The position numbers and the translations under genes are program-made. A stretch of 64,000 bases of DNA, from contig JBAJFE010000023.1 of NCBI GenBank assembly GCA_037903355.1, positions 124,001-188,000 of the forward strand, read 5' to 3'. The notes beneath the pieces were generated by a model, which was given only the letters and a program-made list of their open reading frames with translations, ran no database searches and had not been told where the DNA came from. Below, one piece after another: positions 11,133 through 23,395 of the stretch (position 1 is the first letter of the stretch; each line of letters begins with the position of its first letter). Origin of the DNA: Trichuris trichiura. Its lineage: Eukaryota; Nematoda; Enoplea; Trichinellida; Trichuridae.

Positions 11133-14100
11133 ATGGCGACCGTGATTACTACTGCTGCTACAACAACTTCTTCTTCTTCTTCTTCCGCTTCTTCTCTGTC
11201 TTCTTATATGGCCTCTGCGCCAACGACTGCAGCAGCGGTCGTCGACTCATCGACTACGACGATAACTGGAATCCAATTGTCACGAAACCAACGTTGGTAT
11301 CGTAACAGCAACGTTAGTTGCCCATTGCTGCTCATGCTGCTCCTCCTGCTCACCGCGGGTCCCATACCGTACGTTCTATTGGTTGTAGCTGTTGCTCGAG
11401 TGGCCGCCGCCGATCCACCGCTGACCGCTGCTGTACTTCCCCTAAAGGAAAGTTTCGACCATCGTCGACGCCTACTCGCCGCTTCGACTAGTCATAACAC
11501 CTTAGGTAAAGCTTACAACGTGGGCCCAAAACTTTCCCTCCCCCCAAATTTGACCAATGCTACTATATTTCCTTCAAATGCTTTTACGGAGACTCCTATT
11601 TCAGGTTGCCATTTTGGCGGACGCTTCTACGAGTTGGAGGACGAGTGGAACCCGGATCTTGGCAGCCCATTTGGAGTAATGCTTTGCATTCGATGCAAAT
11701 GCATAACGGTAGGGACGACTTGTTCTATGCGGACTTGTTCGGCGGCTTTATCCCTCCCGGTCGCGGATTACGATTTATAGATGTCGCTAGTGTCTTTTCT
11801 TTTTTTGCCGCCTTTCCCTATATCCATGGCGCGTTTGGTGAGTCACTGACACACGGCTTGAAGGGATTTTCTCTCTCTCGCGCGCGCGCGCCGCGTAAAA
11901 GAGCTGTAGAGTAAGGCGACTACGTTTTAACGAGCTGTTGGCATTTGTAAAGGCGAGAACGCGCTCGGGCGCGCGCCCGGATCATCAGCTACATGTCTTA
12001 GATGCACCTGCGTTCATGAGCCGCGCGCGCGTATTTCAGCTAGATGAATGTAGGGAAGACGTACTGGCACGTGCGGTCAACAATTTTCACGTGACAGAAA
12101 CAAAAGCCATTTCTCTCTCTATCCTATGCTGGCCTGCGCGCCTCTCTCTCTCGTCTCCTTTTTCTTTTTCTTTTTTTTTATCATCTTGTCGATCGCCCGA
12201 ATCCATGAGCGCAGCCGCCATCAATGCGAACCGAATCGGTTCCCTCTCTCCGTCAGCGAAACATTATTATACTTTCGTTGGCTGTAGCAATGTTAATGAT
12301 GATTTAACTTTGCTGCAAACGGTAGTAGCTTGTGAATATCACTGACGACGATGGCGGCAACGGCAGCGCCTGCACCCTCGTTGTTTTCAAGCTGCCTTCA
12401 AAGAGAACACATAAAGGCTGCAGTCGTTTGCCGTGGGAGCTTTTCCAGCCGGAGGAGACGAACGCGCCTCGCGCCATGTTATCAATTTCAGCTCTCTCTC
12501 ACCAATGCTGCCGGCATTACCGTGCTCTTTCTCTCTCACCAAGTAGTAGGCGAGAGCAAGCATGGATAAGGGGCGACATTTGCCTTTACTATTTTCAGCC
12601 GACTGCTCACGTGACTGCCCGCGCCTCGCCGGCTCGTCAGCGCCATGTTCCCATGTACACTAGTTTGCCAGCGAGAAAAGTTGGGCGCTTTCTTCTTCTA
12701 CTTCTTCCGTGTCCCATTAAGTCTTGGCAAAACAGCCTTGAATGGGCAGAGAGAGAGAGAGAGAGTTGCAAAAATGGTCAATGGCAAAGCATGCTGCCTA
12801 CGCCACGGAAAAACGTAGTAGTCGTAGTGTTGAATGAACTGTTCCAATCACGGGGTGATTATGCAAAAATTGGGTGAGCCCGCTAGGGTGTGGGGCGGCG
12901 GCGTAAAAATGGCGTGCCGCGCTAGCTCTCAGCCGTAATGGATATTTGAAATCGGATTCCTTTTTTCTGAAAATCTTAAAAGTGACGGCTTAGCGCACGC
13001 TAACAACCTTTTAGCCTCGAAGAAAACAAGGAACAGTCAGCGATTGTTGCTAAAAGTTCGCGCGAGATTTTTGCTTTTTATATGGTTACCATCGTTGAAT
13101 CAATGCGTTTTGCTCGTACGCGGATGCGTAGTTCGAGCTTTAGCTTTGGAATTGGAAAGTCGTTGTTGTCTTCGGCTCTTCTTCAATGGTTAATTGCAAA
13201 AGTAGAAGCTCTCAAACTGGCTTTGCTTGACAAATGTACCTGCTTGAGAAAGATGGATGCTACGTGGCTACGGGCGCACTTGCAGCGCTTCGTTTTTAAG
13301 GATACGACCTTTGGGAGCGCGGCTGGCATCAATTTTTGAAAGCGAACGAGGTGGCGGCGGTTCTATCTACGTCGCCCACCATCAACTATTTTCTTCCCCT
13401 CTCTCATTCTTCGACTAATTTCCAAGCGGACGAACCCTCTCTCTCTCTCTTTTGACAGTTGCAAAATGCTTAAAATGGCTATGCATAACGAGCTGGCCGC
13501 TTCCGGACGACTTTAAATTAAGTTTAATGATGCCACAGGATGCGCTTGCATTTAAATTAGCTTTTGAGATTGAAAACGATTGATCCCGCGTCGAATGTAG
13601 TCAATAAAGTCAGGCATTAGTGAGCAAAATTGCCAACTTTGTCAGCTTGCAAAGTTTCACGAAAGCTTCGCTTGCCTAAATTGCAAAAGTGGACGTTACG
13701 CCCGCCAATTTAGGCATACTGTCTCCTGTTGGTGATTGTTGAACGCGTTTTATCTTTTTCGTCAATCTTTACCGAGTATTGAACGAACTCCCATAAGTAC
13801 TTGCTAGCCCGAGCTGCTAGCTTGTCTGTATATGCTCTATATTTGGTATATCGCTTTGTTGAAGCGCGATTTTTTTAAGGTCCAAAAGAAAAGACGCATA
13901 GTGGGCCGTGTAACGTGCAAGAACTTTGTAAAGCTTTGTCCGAAATTGAAATGTGCCGACCCGGTGTTGCTTCCGGGTCGATGCTGCAAGACATGTCCGG
14001 GAATGGGTAGAGACATCGCCTTGGCGGCGTCAACGACCAACAAGCTTTTGATCTTCTACCTTTTGTAGAATCGGAACCGGTAGAAATATTCAGCGGCAAA

Positions 14101-17100
14101 AAAGGCACCGGCGATTACCATTGGAACCACGGATATCAAGGTTCGACTGCTCGCCCGCTTAGGCGGTTTTTTGAAACGGATTTAAATTAGAATTTGCCGC
14201 CTTGATGACTAGTCGTATAAACGATGCCTTCGACGGAACGGAAGGAATCGGTCGCGCCTACTTGACACTTGACAGAAGTACATTGCACATTTCAACCTAC
14301 ACAGAAAGGTACGCACGCAAAAGACGCTATAGTAGCTTTTGTATTGGTTAAAAAACGTTACGAATCGAACAGTAGCATTTAATAGCGACAGCGCGATTCG
14401 AGCAGCGCGTATTGCAATCCAAGGATGAAATTTGTAGGCTGAGTTTCACGATTATTTTTTTTTTGAACCTGACTTCTCTTAGTTATTCAAAGATAATAAC
14501 TGCCTTTTTGTTATTTTGAAGCAAAGCAGCGAAAGCGAATTTTTCCGCGATCCATTTTATCATTGCTAAAAAGATGCTCGCAGTTTAGGCAAGATGAGAA
14601 AGAGAGCGACTTTTCGAAACAACGATGATTTGGAATTGCGGTTTTTAATTTTTTTAAGCTATCGTATTTTATTTATTAACTAAGTATTTCGTAATGCAAG
14701 CATAATGCTTCGTATCGGTCGAGATTCGGGTCTTGCGCCTTAGCCACCCCGTCGTTTGTAAAATGCAGGTTCCTACCTAGGAAATGTGCCCTAAACTTGT
14801 TAAACCTACACTGGACAGCGTATTGGTCTTACTTTTCTGCCCTTATCTAAACCTAAGCCAAGATATAAGCTTTATATTCAAGTTAAGGCTTAGCTAAGGA
14901 CAGGACGGGATGGCCGGCAAACTTACAGTACAACGTTGAGGGACTTAGAAGACAAGATCCCGAGATTCTTTTAAGCATTATCTCTTTTTCCTTATTTAGA
15001 AACTTTAACTTACCTCTAAATGACAGTTTGCTTGTATGTTGTTATTGTTTTCAGGTTGGAGGAACTTCCGGTGGCGCTTCAAATACTGGACATCAATGGT
15101 ATGATCGTGTTCGAATCGGTTCTCAAATTAACCGACGGTGAACAGAAGGTGATCGTCCAATTGCCAAAGGAAACTGTTTGCTAAAAAAACGACTTTTCGA
15201 TTATTCAGGCTTGCGCGGTTTGGTCGGACGTACCAAGAATTTACGTGCAAGCACTTAAGGTCAATGAATTGACCATTGTTTTGACCAGCAAAAAACAGCC
15301 GGAAGGAATTATCGGCGGAACTATTGTAAAGCATAAAATACTCAGCAGGGGTACGAACTGCTAATTACTAAAAACATTTATTTCTTATTTTATTCACTCC
15401 AACTATAGTATTGCCAAATTGTAGAGGTGTACAGTGCTTTGCTGTTTGCCAACAGCATACGAGGATCCCAGCCGACGGGACGTGGTGGTTTTGCCGCTGT
15501 GGACGTACAAGGAAACGGCGACGTGCTGAACATTGTTGCATTGATTACGGCTGACCGCTCGGCAAGAACAGGCAATGCAAACAATTACGTGTTTATTATT
15601 TCTTTATGTTTTTTTATTGTCCCTTTTTACGCCTGTTGTAAGATGGTGCAACTTTTCAGAATTGCCCAAGTATGCCGTTGCAACGGTAGCCAAAGGGGAC
15701 GGTCGTTTTCCGGCTTCCAAAATGATCCGCGCCAGGTTGACTGCAACGGTGGTAAATGTTCTTTGAACGTTTTCTGCGCTTCCATTTGTCAATAAGAGCA
15801 AAGGAGAAAGCTTAAAAACGCGTTTGGCGCCTACCTCGGCCAACTGCCTTAACTTTATTGACAATTTAAAGTTTCGCGGAAAACGAATTCATTCATCTCG
15901 TCGCGCGCTTGCCGGCGGTTTGTCAATTAGTTCCCATTCCGCGCTCTCGTCCATGCGGACTTAAAATTATGCAAATTATTACAGATACAAGCCGCCAAAA
16001 TTCGGCAAACGTTCATATTCGTTTTTCCAGTTTCGCGCCCTACAAAAATACGTGATTTGCAGGTTACAATTTCAAGTACGCTTGAGCGCGCAATCGCAAA
16101 GGCGTATTGCGAGGAAAATTAAACTTTTCCTACCCGCGCAAGCACCCCTTAGATTGAATTTTAGTAAAATTTTTAATTTGCATTTTACCAAAGGTGTTTG
16201 CTTTTACTAATACTTACTTGTATTTTCGCTTTTTCAGAACAGTTCGTACACTTTTGAAATGTCAGCCACGCTGACGTTGGCTGAACAACGCTGGCTGTCT
16301 CGTGGCCATTTGTCGGTCAGTTTATCCGCCGAGAATTTGTTGCCAAGTCAGTTTAGCGGTCGTCTGGTTCCAAAGCGATCGTGCGAAGGTAAGTGGCCCT
16401 ATTTTTGTCGCTTTTTAGTCGACATGTAAAATCGAATCGTTCATTGCCCGTAAAAGCGCTAAAGTTGCCGCCTACGGTGATCCCGTTTTAATTTTCGACC
16501 TGCTAGGCAAAAGGAGCTTTCGAAAAAATTAGGACCTTCGCCTTGAGCAGTAAATTGACTGCATGTTGCCTTTCGAAACATCAGCTGTTCCCATTTCCTA
16601 ATTATTGACAGTTTGTCAGCGGGAAGTTGTTACATTTGCCTTTTCCGTGATCACGCGTTCAGTTGCTCCTTTGCTTTACGCGTTATCGCCAAAATTCAAC
16701 GAAAAGAACAAAGCTTATCGTACCGCGTAGGGCGCCATCTACCCGCCTTGAAATAAACCCAAATTTGGAATGAGAACTTCCCAGTCATAACGTACATATA
16801 CAAGAGTCGGTTGCTGCTTTAGTCTATCAAGCCGTGTTGTCCGAATCCTTTGAACTTGACGTCCAGCAACCCAACGGAACCGCCGGATATGCCATCATTG
16901 ACATACTGAAAGATAGCGCTGTAAAGTACAAGGTGCGGATATGCAAATGCGTAGCTTAATCTTTTCGACTAAAAGCTGTTCTTTTCCGCGTGTTAGGTTA
17001 AAGTTGCCGGATTCAACGACGAAGAACTGTACGGTTTCACGATTGAACGAGAAACGAGACGGCACCGTCGTCGAGTGGTCGCTGAAAGCGACAAACCGAA

Positions 17101-20005
17101 AGAACTGCTAAACGGATTGGTAATTGATTTTTGTTTGAATCAATTTCCTAAATGTCAAATTCGCTTCCGTCCGGCCAATCGGTCTTCTTTAACGTATGCA
17201 AATCATTAGGACGATAACGACTTTTGAAGTGTACAATCAATCATTGTTTCTTCATCGATGTGCTCTAATTAGCATAAATTAGGTCCAGCGTATAGGCGCG
17301 GCATTCAATCGGTCTTACGCTCGTCCCGCTGACTAATGATATAATGCATTTCGCTCTTCGAAAGTTGTACGTCGAATTCCGAAGCTCTCTTCTCTCCGTT
17401 GCATCGAGTGACGCGGGTTTGCGCCTCTAAATTTTGCATACTGTCCGTGTTGTAGACGTTTGGCACTTTAAACCATTTTTTGAACGTCAAAAATCTTCAA
17501 CTGCTCTTTCGCGAACGTCTCATGTTTGAAATGACGGACGTAAATGGAGCGTCGCTGCTTAGAGGTCCAATAAGACGCGTATTGCACAGCGATGTGGTCA
17601 AGCTGACTAACAGTAAGATGACGAATATGCGACGGATAATTTGCATACAACTTCGGTTGCTTAGATCTGCCAACTTTGTTGTCCGGTAGCGGTTTTGCCC
17701 AACCCGTACGGACGTCGGCGGCTGGAGTAGCTTGGCTTGCCACAAGCGACAATGGAAATGCTTGCTCCATTTCGTACGTAGTCGTTTTGACCGGACTTCC
17801 GGCGTTGAAACCGGAAGATATAAAATTGTCCTTCTGCGACAAAGAGAACAATCAATGCCTTGCTCAGCTGACGACATTTCGGTCAGCCAGCGTTGAACTG
17901 ACCGAAATAACTTTGTACGGCCGACTGTCGTTCATTCCAGTGGCCGTTCTGGACGCGTTGAAAGGCAGTCGCTTGTATTTGAATGTTTCAACACCTGCGC
18001 ATCAAATTGGAGAAATTGCGGGTACTGTAAGTATTGCGAACAACTGCAAGAGTCGCCACTTGCAGCAGGACAGTTTCGTGAGCGAAGATCAAGCAGCGGC
18101 GGCTAACATGCTTGCTCGATCAACCGACTGTATCTACAACGATATTACCTACAAGGATGGGGACAGTTGGCCCGCATCGCACGCCGAATGCACCAGCTGC
18201 AGTTGCCTCGTAAGAGCATTCATTCATTGATGGCTTGTTGGTGAATGAAAAATTTGCATATTCAGCGCGGTAACGTAAAATGCGAAGCGGTCGTTTGCCC
18301 GCAGACCGAATGCGTCAACTTTGTTCGACTGCCCGGTGAGTGTTGCCCCGTTTGCCCGTTGGAAAATGACAATTCCGTCGGCGGCCAAAAGAAAGGTACG
18401 CTTTAGCAACGCGCGTTATCGTTCGGGCGAGCAAGCGGGTCACTTTTTCATTCATACATTTTTCTTAATGGAAATTCCAGGTTGAACTCGCCTATCTTGA
18501 ATGGGGCTGCAAATTTTTGCTTAAGGTTGTTTCTGGCAGTCGGACGGCAAATGGCATGCTCACGGGACCGCTTGGCATCCTTACTTGCCACCTTTCGGAT
18601 ACAGTCGTTGCGCCCTGTGCACATGTCCGGTATTGCTTTTGTATACAACAAGTCGATGACGACCCAAAAAAGGAATAATTTTTTCAATTTTAGCATTACG
18701 CAACGGAAGTCGTTTGTCGTAAAACGACGTGCTCAACTCCGTCGTGTCCCCCGCAGTATAGGTATCGCGAAAATGCGCTCGACTGTTGCCCCAAATGTCG
18801 CTCGTCCCTATTGTCAACGGAAAAACCATCATCCGCAACGCCAAAACTTGAGGAGCCGCAACGCGATTCCTCAACCGGAAGTTGTTTCTTCAACAAGCAT
18901 TGGTATCCGAACGACAGCGTTTTTGCTCCAAAGATTTTGCACGTTGGCTCTTTGAAATGCGTCACCTGCAGATGTCAGGTAAAATTTTCGGCATATCCCC
19001 TTAACGTCATACTGTAACTTTGCCGGTCGTCCTATTCCGCTGTCGCCTAAGCCTAAGCATAAAGCTTGCGTTTTGGCTTAGGCTTAAGTGAGAGCGGAAT
19101 GGTATATCCCGTTTGGTTGCCAGTGAGGGCAAAGCAGGACGGCAGGATCCTTACGGGAAAGGAACCTGTACATCCAAAACGATGAAACCGCGCGCTTTTG
19201 AACGTCTCAGATGTCTGCCGCGGGTCAATGATAAGTAGGGATTTAAAAAAACATAACGGAGCAAAAATCACCAAAGCTGCATTGGGTTTCTTTCCCGCCA
19301 ATGCATTTCAGCTTTTAACTTCAAACCATAACTCAACTTTTAAATATAAACAGTTCAAGTATACATACTCTACACTATCTGAATACATTAATATTTATTT
19401 ATCATACAGTATATCATAGTATTGATTCTAATTGTTAATGTATATCATATAGTAGTATATAGGGCCATATAAAGCATTAATAAGTAAGCTTAAATTGGGC
19501 AGTTCTCTCCCAGTTTGAGCGGATTTCCTCTTGAGGATAATAGTTCACTTACCATTAAACTGTCGTAAAGCGCAAGTGGCGCTCCAAGTTTTTGCCGTTC
19601 ATTTTGCGGTGCTTTGATTTGCTTTAGGCGGGAAGAGTGCTGTGTCAACGCCCGGCCTGCTCGTCAGTTCCGTGCGAGCATCAGTCGCGGTTGAATGGAT
19701 GTTGCCCGAAATGCGCAGGTAAGCTACCAATTGCTTTCCCGCCGAAATTTCCATTCTCGTAAATTCCTATTTGCATACTCCTAATTAATTGGCGGCAAGC
19801 CAAAAAGCAGGCGCATTTATCAATGAACACTTTTTTACGCCGGCGCTTCATTGTTGTCCATTTACGTTCATTGATAGGTGAGGTAGTTTGATAGCTGAAT
19901 GAACAAAAATGTTTGAATAACGTACGCTAAGCAGCGTATTAAAATAAGTATTGACTAGAATTGATGAATGAAGTTGACTTGTCGGTCTTTCTTTCAGGCG
20001 TATAG
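11133..20005 (+). CDS. chrd: Chordin / short gastrulation homologue (19 exons)
   Basis: This is a secreted BMP antagonist. Spliced coding exons: 11133-11505, 11605-11708, 13880-14006, 14069-14140, 14191-14308, 15055-15148, 15209-15350, 15425-15571, 15660-15751, 16238-16388, 16805-16932, 16997-17119, 17456-17612, 17665-18209, 18266-18395, 18526-18629, 18694-18978, 19628-19718, 19998-20005. All phases match, giving about 996 residues (vertebrate chordin is about 950). Order: Ser/Thr-rich leader, hydrophobic signal (about 62-93), VWC1 (GCHFGGRFYELEDEW to CCKTCPG), four CHRD repeats (the first opening FAALMTSR, the fourth closing IAGTVSIANNC), then VWC2-VWC4, each ending in a CCPxC-type motif. 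The ATG at 11,133 is the first in frame, but the 60-residue stretch before the signal core is unusual, so a later start is possible. Intron 8 appears to use a GC donor. The last coding exon is 8 nt. Intron 2 (2.2 kb) carries GA/CT tracts; introns 5 and 17 carry hairpin repeats. Confidence 0.92.
11506..11604 (+). other. Chordin intron 1, 99 nt, multiple of three and free of stops
   Basis: GTAAAG donor and TATTTCAG acceptor, phase 1 on both sides. Because the length is divisible by three and no stop lies in frame, retention would simply add 33 residues before the first VWC domain. Splicing is favoured by the consensus ends and by the domain border at the acceptor. Confidence 0.7.
11709..13879 (+). 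other. Chordin intron 2, GA/CT rich
   Basis: This 2.2-kb intron splits the first VWC domain between its CxC motif and the rest. It holds many CT/GA runs (near 11,869, 12,112, 12,140, 12,492, 12,530, 12,748 and 13,437). Several open frames cross it but none has a domain. An intronic enhancer is possible but not shown. Confidence 0.7.
14765..14932 (-). repeat. Dispersed hairpin repeat, copy 2 (in chordin intron 5)
   Basis: An inverted copy of the family described at 3,094. Read on the minus strand it starts with TACTGTAAGTTTGCCGGCC and ends in TAGGAACCTGC. It has an internal AAGCCTTAAC...GCTTAGGTTTA hairpin. Confidence 0.6.
19005..19170 (+). repeat. Dispersed hairpin repeat, copy 3 (in chordin intron 17)
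   Basis: Starts CGTCATACTGTAACTTTGCC and ends GGGAAAGGAACCTG. The centre is a strong hairpin, CCTAAGCCTAAG facing CTTAGGCTTAAG. It lies wholly within the 649-nt intron and explains that intron's length compared with the 50-100 nt typical of this gene. Confidence 0.65.
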
Positions 20006-20600
20006 CGGAGAGAGTACGGCGACGCACACACACACATTCATCTTCTCCTGCATCTCTCTTCCGCGCAACTTGTAGTATTCTGCGGCTGCTGCGCGGACGC
20101 TGGCGGTCTCTAAGCTCATTGCTGTTGTCGACTGTGCCATGAATTCATGTTTATAACTTGTTGTGTCATATTGCAATTCAACATTCCAATCAACGAGCCG
20201 CATACTTATAAAGGATGCGCAGAGCTGAAGTGCCATATTCAAGCGTTCACTCTGCATCGCTTGCTGGCATTGGTCGGCGGCATGAATGGCGCGCATTGAA
20301 GAGAAAGAATGAATGAATGAATGAGAGTTACCGCCCGGACTGCGCGTACTTTCGCTCCGTAAATGTGAGTACATTCGGGAGAGAACTGACGAAAGCAACG
20401 AGAAGAAAAGGAGCCGCAATTTCCTCGTTCATTGTCGCTTTTGCCCAAATTGGCCAATCAGCCTCCTTCTCCTCCTCAATATTCCATTACATTTCTGCTC
20501 ATACTTACTACTACGCTTCAACGCTTTTTTTATTCATTAAAAACGTCTCGTGAATGAAAGACGACGCGTCGTCTACTAAAATGTCATTCATTTTTTTTCA
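20006..20600. other. Convergent spacer between chordin and the potassium channel
   Basis: This tail-to-tail spacer contains a CACACA run near 20,025 and a GAAT tetranucleotide run at 20,307-20,324. There is no AATAAA in chordin orientation close to its stop, so its 3' UTR may run into the spacer or use a variant signal. Confidence 0.5.
20529..20534 (-). terminator. Candidate poly(A) signal of the Shaw channel gene
   Basis: AATAAA on the minus strand, 67 nt beyond the channel stop codon. Confidence 0.5.
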
Positions 20601-23348
20601 TTACAAATAATGAGAGCTGAACGTATGATGGGCGTTCGACTTGACAACTTGTAGCTTTGCTTGGTCGATGGGCAAAACGCGTCTACGCTTTTTGGGCAGT
20701 TTGGCCCTTGCTTGAGCGTGCGAGTAAAAGGTGGCAAAGTTGCTAACGATCACCGGAACCGGCAAAGCAATGGTCAACACACCGGTCAAAGCGCAAAAGC
20801 TGCCAACCATCATTCCCATATACGTTTTTGGAACCATATCGCCAAAACCGATTGTACACATGGTCACAATGGCCCACCAAAGACCGCGCGGTATACTATC
20901 GAAATCATTGTCCGGATTCGGTTGCATTCTTTCCGCGTAGTAAATCAACGAGGCAAATGTGACAATACCGAGCAGAATAAAAAATACGAGCAACGTAAGC
21001 TCTTGAGCGCTCGCCTTGAATGTTTGAATGAGTATTTTCAGCCCGGATGAATGCTGCGTCAATTTGAACAATCGTAGTATACGTATTATGCTGAAAAGCT
21101 CAATGGTATCCTCGTTGATGTCCAAAGAGAGTGATTCAATTAAGACGTCCAAATAGAAGGACATTGTGGCAATAAGATCAATTACGTTGACCGGTGCGCG
21201 TAAAAATTTCCACTTGTTCGGACAGAAGACGAATCGAACAATATACTCCAACGTAAACCATACGTTGCTGACCAATTCAATGACAAAGAACAGCTTTGGA
21301 TTAATTATATCCAACTGATTCATCGCTGCAGCTGACAATCGTTGTCTGGACGTATTCCAAACGACAATTGGCGAAGAGGAGGAGAAATTGCCAGAAAACT
21401 GATCCAACGTACGCAAATTGGGAACTCGAAAGCCCGGATGAGTTTTGATGCAGAATGTGAATATTGATAATGTTATAAAAAAGACGGACACTACGGACAC
21501 CGCCTTCAATCAAACCGCGTTCCAATAGTTAAAAGGAGCGTAAATTTGTACAACGCTACTCACTCGTGCGTAAATGGACGACCACGGCTCGTCGAACAGC
21601 GACCACACTTTTGGTTTCAAATGCTGCCATTTGGTCAATTTTCCCGCCATATAGTCTTCTTCCCAACCAAATTTCTTCGCTACTTCCTCATCGTTCAATT
21701 GATCATTGTCAATGTCCAATTGATCAATGACTGTCAACGTCTCTTTTGTGTCCCTAAGCAGCAGCAGCAGCAGCTCATTCATTATTGTAGAAAATATTTT
21801 AAAAATTATTGCCTGTGCTGCGTGTACGTCATCCAACAGCATGGTTCCACCTGATTGGCGTCCAACCCCCAAAATTCCAATTCGGCTTCGAACAGCGGAC
21901 CGCACACATTTGTCGGATAGTGCAGTTTACCTGAAAATCATTTTTTTCACGTGTACTACCTGCGTCAGACGAGCAAATCAAAATATATACATATGCATAT
22001 ATACAATTTATTTATTTATTTAATCGCGTGATATGGTAATTTCCACTAAGCACCTTCTTAGCACTTAAGTACTTTTAATGCCATTATAGATGCATTAAGG
22101 CCAGTCAAAAATCATCCGGATTTTCTCTGTAATTTTTTTTTTGAATAAACGTACGGTGATGAGTATAAGAATAGCATGCTTTGACGTACTCCATCTGCTT
22201 TCTTCGACGGACAAATTCCGGCTCTACACAACTTTTTTGGCCTGTTAGAAATAAACTTTCCGTTTTTTCCTGTCCGACCTTATTTGGTATCGTCAAATGA
22301 TGGCAACATCCTTTAACTTTTCAAGCACAAATCCTTGCGGCCTGCAAACCCTTTTAGCTGTTTAGATATGAAATTTTCCATGATGAATTCAGTCGACAAT
22401 GTATCTCCTCTTCCATTTGTTTATCCGAGGTGAGCTGATGTCCTTTTGAGGCCTCTCTGCGAGGACAAAGTAGGTGACAGCCGAAAGGACTAAATCAGAG
22501 CCGCATAAGGGACAGAGAGTTATGCTGAACAGGTAAGCTCCGTTTTGCCGCCAACGGTTTGCCGTCGCCACGGTTTGACGCCAAAGAATATACCGAAAAC
22601 TTCGAGTTTAAAGGCTCTGGCGCAATTCCTTCAGACTAGCGCTTACTGTCTCTGTCGAAAAATATCATAACAGCCTGCTGATTCATTTCAGACGAAGAGC
22701 CGCATAAAAGGAGCATTTTTGGCTAAAGTCGCTGACGAAAATTGTTTTTTTCGCTTGAATGAGAAAACTTACAAACTGTTGGAATATGTAGCTTCGAAGC
22801 CAATGTGATTATTTTGAAATTCGGCCATACGCAAAGGGAAGACAATTCCTACGGGTGGAAAAAGCTTCGCAGATGCGGATATCGCGCATTGCAAAGCAGG
22901 AAGACTGCGATAAAATACTTTATTACTGCAAGCATTATATGTTTACGCTAAAAGGTGCAAAGGCTACTCGACGAGGCGGTTAGTGTCGGCGTCAAACCGT
23001 TGGCGGCAAAACGCGCCCGACCCGTTTATATAGCCCTGATGTGTTCCCAAAGGTATCAACAGGACATGTGTTCACCTTGGAGAACACGACTGGAAGAGAA
23101 GGTACATTTTTGATTGAATCCATTTTCGAAAATTTCATTTCTAATCCGATAAAAGAGCCTAAGTGGTTCTAAAAAGCTATAAGACTTTGCTAACATTTGA
23201 CGACATAAAAAAACGTCAACAATTCTTGTCGGACAAAGAAATGCAAAAAATTATGCATTTACATAAAAATTCACAATCGAAAAAATTATTTCCAACGAGC
23301 TAAAGAAAGTTGCCTACGGGAAAGCAGAAGCACTACGTGAGCCTATGA

Positions 23349-23395
<47 letters not shown>

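Noticed and set aside
11606..11914. Alternative frames through the first VWC exon and intron 2
   Set aside because: They run in other frames across the donor at 11,709 and lack Cys spacing. They are shadows of chordin.
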